NCBI RefSeq assembly: GCF_009908165.1
Contig: NZ_JAAAUC010000004.1
Location: 326,959-390,958, forward strand
Direction of reading: 5' to 3'
DNA length: 64,000 nt
Source of the DNA: Frigidibacter albus
Lineage (GTDB): Bacteria; Pseudomonadota; Alphaproteobacteria; Rhodobacterales; Rhodobacteraceae
The translations under genes were made by a program, and so were the position numbers. The notes below the pieces were generated by a model, which was given only the letters and a program-made list of their open reading frames with translations, was not told the origin of the DNA and did no database searches. Shown here piece after piece: positions 54,915 through 62,916 of this stretch; the stretch's first letter is position 1; each line of letters starts with the position of its first letter.

Positions 54915-56014
54915 GGCGCGGTCCCCTGCCCCGCCAGCGCGTCGCCGGTCCTGGCATCGAACACCCGGATCAGATGCGGCGCGATGGTGAAAGCCGCGGC
55001 GCTGTCGAGCGCCGTTGCCCGCCCGACGGTGTTGGTGCGGATCACGAAGGGCTCGCCCGCCAGCGTGGTGTGCAGCAGCGCCTCGGACCCCAGCGTCTCG
55101 ACCAGATCCAGATCCACCAGAACCGCGCCCGGTGCGTCCGCAGCGGCCAGTTCCACAAACTCGGGCCGGATGCCCAGGATGACCTCGCGCCCGGCACTGC
55201 CCTGCAGGGCGGGCAGTGGCGCAAGCGGAATGCGGGCACCCGCGACTTCGGCGACCGGGCCGGCGGTGCCCTCCACGATCCGCGCCGTCACCATGTTCAT
55301 CGGCGGCGAGCCAAGGAAGCCCGCCACGAACACGTTGGCAGGGTGCAGGAACAGGTCCGTCGGCGTGCCGATCTGCTCGATCCGGCCGTTGTTCATCACC
55401 ACGATCCGGTCGGCCAGCGTCATCGCCTCGACCTGATCGTGGGTGACATAGATGCTGGTCGCGCCAAGGCGCTTGTGCAGGCGCTTGATCTCGGCCCGCA
55501 TCTGGGTGCGCAGCTTGGCGTCGAGGTTCGACAGCGGCTCGTCGAACAGGAACACCTTGGGCCGCCGCACGATCGCCCGGCCCATGGCGACGCGCTGGCG
55601 CTGGCCGCCCGACAGGTCCGCAGGGCGCCGCTCCAGATACTCCGTCAGGCCCAGGATGCCGCCGACCTCCTTCACCGCCGCGGCGATGTTGGCCTTGCTT
55701 TCCTTGCGGATGCGCAGGCCGAAGGCGATGTTGTCGGCGACGTTGAGGTGGGGGTAGAGCGCGTAGTTCTGGAACACCATCGCGACGTCGCGGTCCTTGG
55801 GGGCCACGCGGTTCATCCGGCGCCCGTCGATGGTCAGGTCGCCATCCGAGATCTCCTCGAGCCCGGCGATCATCCGCAGCGTGGTGGACTTGCCGCAGCC
55901 CGAGGGGCCGACCAGCACCACGAACTCTTTCTCCGCCACCTCAAGGTCGATGCCATGCACAACCTGCAACGCGCCATAGGCCTTGACGATGCCCTCCAGA
56001 CGAACCCCAGCCAT
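54911..56014 (-). CDS. algS: ABC ATPase, AlgS/MsmK-UgpC type
   Basis: A 367-residue ATPase of the sugar ABC group. Walker A is GPSGCGKST (36-44), the signature LSGGQRQ is at 134-140, and Walker B is VFLFDEPLSNLDAKLR. The C-terminal regulatory TOBE part is at about 250-355. First gene of the seven-gene operon. The ATG at 56014 is preferred to a GTG just before it, given GGGAGG upstream. A multi-substrate ATPase shared with other sugar transporters is possible. Confidence 0.9.
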   Translation of the reverse strand: MAGVRLEGIVKAYGALQVVHGIDLEVAEKEFVVLVGPSGCGKSTTLRMIAGLEEISDGDLTIDGRRMNRVAPKDRDVAMVFQNYALYPHLNVADNIAFGLRIRKESKANIAAAVKEVGGILGLTEYLERRPADLSGGQRQRVAMGRAIVRRPKVFLFDEPLSNLDAKLRTQMRAEIKRLHKRLGATSIYVTHDQVEAMTLADRIVVMNNGRIEQIGTPTDLFLHPANVFVAGFLGSPPMNMVTARIVEGTAGPVAEVAGARIPLAPLPALQGSAGREVILGIRPEFVELAAADAPGAVLVDLDLVETLGSEALLHTTLAGEPFVIRTNTVGRATALDSAAAFTIAPHLIRVFDARTGDALAGQGTAP

Positions 56015-56115
56015 CACGCCTCCCGTTCTCTGCGCACCCCTGTCGCTGGCGCGCCCTCCACCCCTCCTCCGTTCGAGGCAGCCATCGGAATGCCTGCGAT
56101 TCGAGCGAAGTTTAG

Positions 56116-56149
56116 ACTGGTATACTAGTCGTGCATCTGGGATACTAGT
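56116..56149. promoter_or_regulatory. Two operator-like sites between algS and the dehydratase gene
   Basis: ACTGGTATACTAGT (56116-56129) is symmetric at 12 of 14 positions. TCTGGGATACTAGT (56136-56149) matches it at 12 of 14 positions. The sites are 20 bp apart, two helical turns. The GGTATAC core is the type recognised by GntR-family uronate regulators (UxuR/ExuR-like), which fits the GntR gene at 57515. Confidence 0.6.
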
Positions 56150-56184
56150 GATAGTTTCAGGAATCGCCGGGCCGGGGAGCCGTC

Positions 56185-57435
56185 ATGAGAGTCACCGAAA
56201 TAACCGTCACACCGATCGCCGTTCCGGACGTGCCCCTGGCCAATACCAAGGGCGTCCACCAATCGGTGTTCCTGCGATCCATCATTCAGGTGAAGACCGA
56301 TACCGGCCTTGTCGGCCTGTCGGAAACCTACGGTGCCAAGCGCACGCTGGCCGGCCTGCAAACGGTTGCGCCGCTGCTGGAAGGCCTCGACCCCTACGAT
56401 CTGCGCGACCTTCGCGCCCGCATCGAACGCGCCCTGCCGGATGCGGGTGGCATCAATGCCCCCACCGCGCTTGCCGATCACCAGCTTGTCGATGTCGTCT
56501 ACAGCGCCTTCGAGATCGCCCTTCTCGACATCCGCGGCAAGGAGGTCGGCCGCCCGCTCTACGACATCCTCGGCGGTGCCAAGCGCAAGACGGTCTCGTT
56601 CGGCGCCTATCTGTTCTTCAAGTTCGCCAAGCGCGACCTGACCTTCGGCCCCGACATCATGGGCGAGGTGATGACGCCCGATGCCCTTGTCGAACAGGCC
56701 CGCACCTTCGTCGGCGAATACGGCTTCCGCTCGCTGAAGCTGAAGGGCGGCGTGCTGGAGCCGGACCTTGAGGTCGAGACGATGCTGAAGCTGCGCGAGG
56801 CTTTCCCCCACCATCCTCTGCGCATCGACCCGATGGGCGCTTGGACCGTGCCGACCGCCAAGCGCGTGGTCGATCAGCTCAGCGGCGTGCTCGAATACCT
56901 CGAAGACCCCTGCCGCGGCATGGATGCGATGGCAGAGCTGTCAGCCCAGATCGACATGCCGCTGGCCACCAATCTGGTGGTGGTGGAGTTCGAGCAGATC
57001 ATCGAGGCGGTCAAGAAGGACGCCGTGCAGATCATCCTGTCCGATCATCACTACTGGCGCGGGGCGACCGGAGCGATCCATCTGGGCGAGATGTGCCGCG
57101 CGGCGGGGCTTGGGGTGTCGATGCACTCCAACTCCCACCTTGGCATTTCGCTGGCGGCCATGTGCCACGTTGCCGCCGCCACTCCGAACCTGACCTATGA
57201 TTGCGACACCCATTATCCGTGGTCCAGCAAGGAAATCGTCAAGGGCGGCCGCCCGCAGTTCCGGGACGGCACCCTGCAGGTGCCGGAGGGCCCGGGCCTT
57301 GGGGTGGAGCTTGACCATGAGGCGGTCGCCGAATTGCACGATCTCTACAACCGGGTGATGGTCGTCGACCGCGATGACACGGACGAGATGCTGAAATATG
57401 TGCCGGACTATGTGCGAAAGGTGCCCAGATGGTAA
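56185..57435 (+). CDS. Enolase-superfamily dehydratase, glucarate dehydratase group
   Basis: A 416-residue dehydratase. The E. coli glucarate dehydratase residues Lys205, Lys207, Asp235, Glu260, Asn289, Asp313 and His339 correspond to Lys185, Lys187 (SLKLKGG), Asp215 (IDPMGAW), Glu240 (LEDPC), Asn263 (LATN), Asp287 (SDHHYW) and His314 (MHSNSH). Asn237 of the reference, next to the lysine, is Met217 here, so the substrate could differ from D-glucarate. The first gene rightward of the shared operator region, followed by a GntR regulator. Confidence 0.82.
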   Translation: MRVTEITVTPIAVPDVPLANTKGVHQSVFLRSIIQVKTDTGLVGLSETYGAKRTLAGLQTVAPLLEGLDPYDLRDLRARIERALPDAGGINAPTALADHQLVDVVYSAFEIALLDIRGKEVGRPLYDILGGAKRKTVSFGAYLFFKFAKRDLTFGPDIMGEVMTPDALVEQARTFVGEYGFRSLKLKGGVLEPDLEVETMLKLREAFPHHPLRIDPMGAWTVPTAKRVVDQLSGVLEYLEDPCRGMDAMAELSAQIDMPLATNLVVVEFEQIIEAVKKDAVQIILSDHHYWRGATGAIHLGEMCRAAGLGVSMHSNSHLGISLAAMCHVAAATPNLTYDCDTHYPWSSKEIVKGGRPQFRDGTLQVPEGPGLGVELDHEAVAELHDLYNRVMVVDRDDTDEMLKYVPDYVRKVPRW

Positions 57436-57514
57436 GGATGGCGCCACCCCGCCCCGCGCACGCGCCGCGGCCGGGCGCTACACGGTATTTGGCCAGATGG
57501 CAGAGGATGTTTGA

Positions 57515-58213
57515 GTGATGCAGTTGCCCACAGCCCGGGATCGACGGACCAGCGTCGAACAGATCTTCGACTACCTTTACGAAGAGATCCATTCCCTGCG
57601 CCTCAAACCCGGTGACAAGATTTCCGAGGCCGACATCGCCGCGCAGTTTGGCGTGTCGCGCCAGCCGGTCCGCGATGCGTTCAGCCGGCTGGAGAACCTC
57701 GACCTGCTGGTGATCCGCCCGCAGCGCGCCACCGAGGTGAAGCGCTTTTCCGCGCGCGAGATCGAGAAGTCGCGCTTCGTGCGCGCCGCTGTCGAGGCCG
57801 AGGTGCTGCGCCGGGCGGTGAAGTGCTGCGATGCGGCCAGCGCGGCGCTGCTGGACGCCTGCCTGGCCGAACAGCGCACGGTCGCCCAAAGCGGCGACTA
57901 CCGCAACTTCAGCCGGCTGGACTACGAGTTCCACGAAGCCCTGTGCCGCGTCGCGGGCGTCGCCTTCGCCTTCGAGGTGATCTCGGCCGAGAAAAGCAAG
58001 GTCGACCGGCTCTGCATCCTCAGCCTGCGCCAGGGCGAACGGATGCCGCAGCTGATCGCAGATCACGAAGAGATCGTCCGCGCCATCAAGGCGGGGGATG
58101 CCGAGGCTGCCGTCGCCGCCGGGATGCTCCATCTCTCGCGCCTCGATGCCACCATCGAGGGCATCACCGCCGACAGCGCCCATTACTTCGAGCCGGATCC
58201 CGCGTCTGCCTGA
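57515..58213 (+). CDS. GntR-family regulator, FCD subgroup
   Basis: A 232-residue regulator. The winged helix is at about 15-75 (SVEQIFDYLYEEIHSLRLKPGDKISEADIAAQFGVSRQPVRDAFSRLENLDLLVIRPQRATEV), and the FCD ligand domain at about 88-215 has FSRLDYEFHEALCRVAGVAFAFEVIS with typical metal-site histidines. The start is GTG at 57515 or ATG at 57518, with AGAGGA upstream. It lies 79 bp after the dehydratase gene and is the best candidate for the protein that binds the two sites at 56116-56149; a uronate or aldarate would be its ligand. Confidence 0.9.
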   Translation: MMQLPTARDRRTSVEQIFDYLYEEIHSLRLKPGDKISEADIAAQFGVSRQPVRDAFSRLENLDLLVIRPQRATEVKRFSAREIEKSRFVRAAVEAEVLRRAVKCCDAASAALLDACLAEQRTVAQSGDYRNFSRLDYEFHEALCRVAGVAFAFEVISAEKSKVDRLCILSLRQGERMPQLIADHEEIVRAIKAGDAEAAVAAGMLHLSRLDATIEGITADSAHYFEPDPASA

Positions 58214-58301
58214 CCTTTCCTGTGCCCCCGGCACGGCCACGCCGCGCTGCCCGCCCCGTGCAGCGCGCGGCAGCGCGCCCAACAAGAACGCCCCCACCCG
58301 A

Positions 58302-59666
58302 ATGTCCAGCTCCCGCCTCGAATTGCCGCCCCCGACCAATCGCACCGTGCTGCTGATGGCCTGGCCGATGACGATGATGGCGATCATGCTGCACGGCATC
58401 GTCGTGATCGACACCTATGTCGTTGCCGGCCTGGGCGAGGCGGCCATTGCCGCCATGGGCGTGGCCGGGTCCGTCGCGAACCTGCTGCTTGGCATGCTCT
58501 CGGCCTTCGCCATGGCAACCCAGATCCGGCTGGCGCAGGCCTTCGGTTCGGGCCGCGAGGTGGGGATGAAGTCCGGCTTCTACTGCGGGCTGTTCATCAA
58601 CCTTGCCGTTGCCGGTGCCGGGGCCGTGCTGGTCCTGCTTTACGGCGGAAGGTTGCTGGACAGCCTCGCCCATACCCCGCAGATCGCGGCAGATGCCCGG
58701 CGCTACCTGAACGTGTTCTTACTGGTGATCCTTGCCGAGGCCGTGGCGCTGGTCCTGTCGAGCCATTTCAACGCCTGCGGCAGAACGCGCCTGCCTTTCT
58801 ACAGCTACCTGATCTCGCTGCCGGTGAACGTGGGCGCCAGCATCGCGCTGATCCACGGGCTTGGCGGCCTGCCGGAGATGGGCGTCAGCGGCGCCGCCGC
58901 GGGCAGCGCGATTGGCTCGGCGCTGCGGACGGCGTTTCTGGCGCTGATGTTTCACCGGCACTTCGGCAGCTATCTGGGGGTCGCGGGCTGGCTGCGGGAG
59001 GCGTTCTGGCCCGCCTTCAGGGGCCATCTGCTGTTCGCCCTGCCCATCGCCGCAACCTTCATCAGCGCCACCCTGTCCAGCAGCGTCTGCACGATGATCT
59101 TCGCCAGCCTCAACGTGAACCAGTTCGCGGCGATGGTGCTGATCATGCCCTGGGTGATGATCGCCGGCACCATCGGCATGTCCTGGGCACAGGCCACGGG
59201 CATCATCGTCGCGCAACTGATCGGCCAAGGCCAGCGCGGCCCCGCCCTTGACCGCTTCCTCAGCAGCGCCTGGCGCGCGGCCTTCGTGACGGCGGCGCTG
59301 GTCGCGCTGATCTATCTGCTGGTCTGGCTGGTCACGCCGATCCTCTACCCCGACCTGCACCCCGAGACCCGCGCGACGCTGGCGCAGTTCCTGCCGATCC
59401 TGCTGCTGCTGCCCTTCCCCAAGGAATCGAACGCGGTCTGCGGCAACACCCTGCGGGCCGGGGGCGAGACGGTCTATGTCATGCATGTCTTCATCTGGTC
59501 GCAATGGCTGTTCCGTGTGCCGGCGACGGCGGTGATGATCCTGTGGTTCGACCTCTCTGCCGTCTGGGTCTTCTCGCTGCTGCTGGCCGAAGAGTTGGTC
59601 AAGCTGCCCGCCTTCCACATCCGCCTGTTCCGCGGCAAGTGGAAGCAGGCTGATGTCATGACCTGA
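58302..59666 (+). CDS. MATE-family efflux protein
   Basis: A 454-residue membrane protein with twelve predicted helices. The N-terminal half begins with RTVLLMAWPMTMMAIMLHGIVVIDTYVVAGLGEAAIAAMGVAGSVANLLLGMLSAFAMATQIRLAQAFGSG, typical of MatE domains. The second half repeats the fold from about 240. Start ATG at 58302 has a weak ribosome site. Such transporters export cations or drugs with Na+ or H+. Its place between a GntR regulator and a galactarate dehydratase suggests export of an inhibitory metabolite, which is only an inference. Confidence 0.85.
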   Translation: MSSSRLELPPPTNRTVLLMAWPMTMMAIMLHGIVVIDTYVVAGLGEAAIAAMGVAGSVANLLLGMLSAFAMATQIRLAQAFGSGREVGMKSGFYCGLFINLAVAGAGAVLVLLYGGRLLDSLAHTPQIAADARRYLNVFLLVILAEAVALVLSSHFNACGRTRLPFYSYLISLPVNVGASIALIHGLGGLPEMGVSGAAAGSAIGSALRTAFLALMFHRHFGSYLGVAGWLREAFWPAFRGHLLFALPIAATFISATLSSSVCTMIFASLNVNQFAAMVLIMPWVMIAGTIGMSWAQATGIIVAQLIGQGQRGPALDRFLSSAWRAAFVTAALVALIYLLVWLVTPILYPDLHPETRATLAQFLPILLLLPFPKESNAVCGNTLRAGGETVYVMHVFIWSQWLFRVPATAVMILWFDLSAVWVFSLLLAEELVKLPAFHIRLFRGKWKQADVMT

Positions 59667-59733
59667 GTTTGTGAGTGCCCCCTGCAGCATTCCCCCCACG
59701 CTACGGCTTGAATCCTGGCAGGGGCTCTGCGGC

Positions 59734-60870
59734 CTAGGGACGCTTGCCGAATTCGGCATCGGCGCGTTTCCACGCCAAGGCCTGATCGGACAGGGTGAAG
59801 CCTAGCCCGGGGCGGCTTGGCACGATCATCCGGCCGTTCCTGTTTTCCAGCCGCTCGTTGAACAGCGGGTCCAGCCAGTCGAAATGCTCGACCCAAGGCT
59901 CGAACTCGTAAGCCGCTGCCAAATGCAGGTGGATCTCCATGGCGAAATGCGGGGCGAGCTTCAGCTTCTTCTGCTCGGCCAGCGCGCAGATCCGCAGGAA
60001 CTGGGTGATGCCGCCGACGCGGGGCGCATCGGGTTGGATGAAGTCCACCGCGTTCTTCTGGATCAGGTCGATATGCTCGGCGACGCTGGCCAGCATCTCG
60101 CCGGTGGCAATCGGCGTGTCCAGCGCGGCCGCCAGCGCGGCATGGCCCTCGCTGTCATAGGCATCCAGTGGCTCTTCGATCCAGACGAGGTTGAAGGCCT
60201 CCAGCTGCCGGCAGGCGCGCATCGCGGCCGGGCGGTCCCATTGCTGGTTGGCGTCGACCATCAGCGACACCCGCCCGCCGATCTTGTTGTTCACTGCCTC
60301 CACCCGGCGCAGGTCTTCGGCCATGTCGGGCTGGCCGACCTTGATCTTGATACCGCCGATCCCCTCTTCGATGGACCGCTCCACATTGTCCAGCACCTCT
60401 TCCAGCGGCGAGGACAGGAACCCGCCCGACGTGTTGTAGCACTGGACCGAATCCCGGTGCGCCCCCAGCAGCTTGGACAGCGGCAGCCCCGCCCGCTTGG
60501 CCTTCATGTCCCACAGCGCGATGTCGAAGGCGGCAATCGCCTGCACCGCCAGCCCGCTGCGCCCGACCGAGGCGCCGGCCCAGGCCAGCTTGGTCCACAG
60601 CTTGGCGATGTCATTGGGGTCTTCCCCCAGCAGCACCGGCGCAATCTCCTTGGCATGTTCGAACTGCCCCGGCCCCCCCGCGCGCTTGGAATAGCTGAAG
60701 CCGATGCCGGAATGGCCCTCCACCGTCTCGATTTCGGCAAAGAGGCAGGCGACCTCGGTCAGCGGCTTTTGCCGGCCGGTCAGCACCTTGGCATCGCTGA
60801 TCGGGTTCTTCAGCGGCAGATGGATGGCCGAGAGGCGGATCCAGACGATCTTGTCAGGGGTCGTGGTCAT
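59734..60870 (-). CDS. Galactarate/L-talarate dehydratase
   Basis: A 378-residue enolase-superfamily enzyme. PISDAKVLTGRQKPLTEVACLFAEIETVEGHSGIGFSYSKRAGGPGQFEHAKEIAP matches the TalrD/GalrD group. The residues of the Salmonella enzyme (Lys195, Lys197, Asp226, Glu252, Glu278, His328) align with Lys175, Lys177, Asp206, Glu232, Glu258 and His308, all at a constant offset of 20. It would form 5-keto-4-deoxyglucarate from galactarate or L-talarate. Divergent from the LysR gene. Confidence 0.92.
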   Translation of the reverse strand: MTTTPDKIVWIRLSAIHLPLKNPISDAKVLTGRQKPLTEVACLFAEIETVEGHSGIGFSYSKRAGGPGQFEHAKEIAPVLLGEDPNDIAKLWTKLAWAGASVGRSGLAVQAIAAFDIALWDMKAKRAGLPLSKLLGAHRDSVQCYNTSGGFLSSPLEEVLDNVERSIEEGIGGIKIKVGQPDMAEDLRRVEAVNNKIGGRVSLMVDANQQWDRPAAMRACRQLEAFNLVWIEEPLDAYDSEGHAALAAALDTPIATGEMLASVAEHIDLIQKNAVDFIQPDAPRVGGITQFLRICALAEQKKLKLAPHFAMEIHLHLAAAYEFEPWVEHFDWLDPLFNERLENRNGRMIVPSRPGLGFTLSDQALAWKRADAEFGKRP

Positions 60871-60973
60871 GTGGGGCAGCCTTCGATGATGCGGGAGTTG
60901 GGCAAGGCTATTGCGGTTCGCGCCATCAAGTCCAAGATCGGTTTTGACCAGAATCGATACGGAAACAGAATAG

Positions 60974-61852
60974 ATGATCGAGCTGCTGCAAGTCCGCTAC
61001 TTCGTGATCCTGGCCGAAGAGCTGAATTTCAGCCGCGCCGCGCTGCGCCTGAACATCTCGCAGCCGCCGCTCAGCCGGCATATCCAGCAACTGGAACAGC
61101 AGCTCGACGTGCGCCTGTTCGACCGCACCAGCCGCCGGGTGACGCTGACCCCCGCGGGCCATGCATTCCTGGTCGAGGCCAGACGCCTGCTGGCCCAGAC
61201 TGACGCCGCGGTCACCGCCACGCGGCGCGCGGCGCGGGTGGTGTCCGGCAAGCTGACCGTGGGCTTCGTCGGCGCGGCAACCTATGAGGTGCTGCCGCAG
61301 CTGGTGAGCATGGCGCGGACAGAATTGCCAGGGGTGGAGCTGGAGCTGATCCAGCTGGAAACCGCAGAGCAGGACGAGGCCCTGCGCGCCGGGCGCATCG
61401 ACCTTGGCCTGTCGCGCCCGCTGGACGCCAGCCCCATGATCCACAGCCTCCGCATCGCGCATGAGCCGATGATGCTGGCGATCCCGCAAGGCCACCCGCT
61501 GGCAAGCCGTCGCCGCCCGCCCGCCGAGACGCTGCAGGGCGAGCCCTTCATCATGTTCGCGCCTGCCGCCCGCTATCTGCATGACATGCTGGCCGGGCTG
61601 CTGCACAAGGCCGGTATCGCGCCGCGGGTGGTGCTGCAGATGACCCATTCGCAGGCGATCCTGTCGCTGGTCAGCACCGGGATCGGGTTGGCCATCGTCC
61701 CGACCTGCGCGCGCAATGCCAGCTTCGACAATATCGTGTTCCGCCCCCTGCCCCGCCCGCTGGCCTGCCATGCCGACATGTTCGCCAGCTGGTCGCGCGA
61801 GAATGCCAACCCGGTCCTGCGCCGGGTGCGTGAGATGCTGCGGCCCTGCTGA
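60974..61852 (+). CDS. LysR-family regulator next to the aldarate genes
   Basis: A 292-residue regulator. The winged helix is at 1-60 (MIELLQVRYFVILAEELNFSRAALRLNISQPPLSRHIQQLEQQLDVRLFDRTSRRV), and the effector domain at about 90-290 resembles the BenM/CatM type. It diverges from the galactarate dehydratase gene across 103 bp, where TCGGTTTTGACCA (60939-60951) is a weak T-N11-A candidate. It converges on the Ldh-family gene (12-bp gap). The effector is not readable. Confidence 0.9.
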   Translation: MIELLQVRYFVILAEELNFSRAALRLNISQPPLSRHIQQLEQQLDVRLFDRTSRRVTLTPAGHAFLVEARRLLAQTDAAVTATRRAARVVSGKLTVGFVGAATYEVLPQLVSMARTELPGVELELIQLETAEQDEALRAGRIDLGLSRPLDASPMIHSLRIAHEPMMLAIPQGHPLASRRRPPAETLQGEPFIMFAPAARYLHDMLAGLLHKAGIAPRVVLQMTHSQAILSLVSTGIGLAIVPTCARNASFDNIVFRPLPRPLACHADMFASWSRENANPVLRRVREMLRPC

Positions 61853-61863
61853 CGCAGGGGGGC

Positions 61864-62916
61864 TCACGCGGCCGCGGGCACCGCAACGCCCGCTGCCCCG
61901 GCAATCCCCGCCAGCCGCTGCCACAGTGCATCCGCAACCGGCACGCCTTCGGCCCATGCGCGTCGCCGCTTGGCCGCCGCCGCATCGCCCGGCACCCGCA
62001 CCGGGCCGCCATTGGCGGCGGCAGGCGGGTTGCTGCGGCACAGATCGGCCAGATGGTCGGATTGCGCGGTAAAGGCGGCAAGGCCGGCAAAGGCCTCGGG
62101 GTCCATTACCTGCAGGAAGGCACTTTGCGCCAGCGGCCCTGCCGGTGTATTGGCCCGGCCCCGGCCCGACAGCCCCTGCCCCAGCAACTCCACCATCAGC
62201 CCAAGCCCATAGCCCTTGTGGCCCTTCAGCGCGCCGCCAAGCGGCATCATCGACCCGCCCCGTTCCGTCACCTCGCGCGGGTCGTCGGTCGGCTCGCCCG
62301 CAGCGGTCAGCGCCCAAGGCTCGGGGAAGCGCTCGCCGCGCGCGGCAAGGCTTTGGGTCATGGTCGTGGTGGTGATCGAGCAGGACACGTCGATCAGCAC
62401 CGGATCGGCCGAGGTCGGAAACCCCGCCGCAATCGGGTTCGGCGTCAGCACCGGCTGGGTACCGCCATAGGGCGCCACGCGCGAGGCGGCGGGGTTCGAC
62501 ACGTGCATCTGCACGATCAGCCCGCGCTCCGTCACCCGGCGCATGAAGGCCGACAGGGCGCAGGTGTGATGGGCATTGCCGATCACCCCCGTCACCACCC
62601 CGAACTCCCGCGCCCGCTCGCAGGCCAGGTCCAGCGCCTCGGTCAGCAGCCAGGCGCCGGGCAGGCTGTTGCCGTTCCACACGAAGCTGGCGCCGCGATC
62701 GGCGACCACGTCATAGCTGCCAGCCCCCGCCAGCCGCCCCGCTGCCAGCTCGTCGATATACCAGGGCAGCAGGCCGACACCATGGGTGTCATGCCCGATC
62801 ATGTCGCCCTCGACCAGCACGGCGGCGGTGGCGGCAGCCTTGTCCGCCTCCATCCCCGCGCTCGCCAGCAGCGCCTGTGCAAAGGCCGCCAGCGCACCCG
62901 GTTCGATCCGCGCCAT
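61864..62916 (-). CDS. Ldh-family (malate/L-lactate dehydrogenase type) oxidoreductase
   Basis: A 350-residue NAD(P)-dependent oxidoreductase of the MDH2/Ldh family, which acts on 2-hydroxy/2-keto or imino acids. GDMIGHDTHGVGLLPWYIDELAAG near the N-terminus, GVVTGVIGNAHHTCALSAFM, and KGHKGYGLGLMVELLGQGLSGRG are the family motifs. The start overlaps the kdgD stop by one base (TGATG). It belongs to the aldarate operon, but the standard route from galactarate to 2-oxoglutarate has no step for it, so its substrate is open. Confidence 0.85.
   Translation of the reverse strand: MARIEPGALAAFAQALLASAGMEADKAAATAAVLVEGDMIGHDTHGVGLLPWYIDELAAGRLAGAGSYDVVADRGASFVWNGNSLPGAWLLTEALDLACERAREFGVVTGVIGNAHHTCALSAFMRRVTERGLIVQMHVSNPAASRVAPYGGTQPVLTPNPIAAGFPTSADPVLIDVSCSITTTTMTQSLAARGERFPEPWALTAAGEPTDDPREVTERGGSMMPLGGALKGHKGYGLGLMVELLGQGLSGRGRANTPAGPLAQSAFLQVMDPEAFAGLAAFTAQSDHLADLCRSNPPAAANGGPVRVPGDAAAAKRRRAWAEGVPVADALWQRLAGIAGAAGVAVPAAA

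Noticed and set aside
54911..56014. The first transporter gene as glycerol-3-phosphate UgpC
   Set aside because: The ATPase type is shared by many sugar importers. The permeases and binding protein in the same operon are of the oligosaccharide (AlgM/AlgQ) type.
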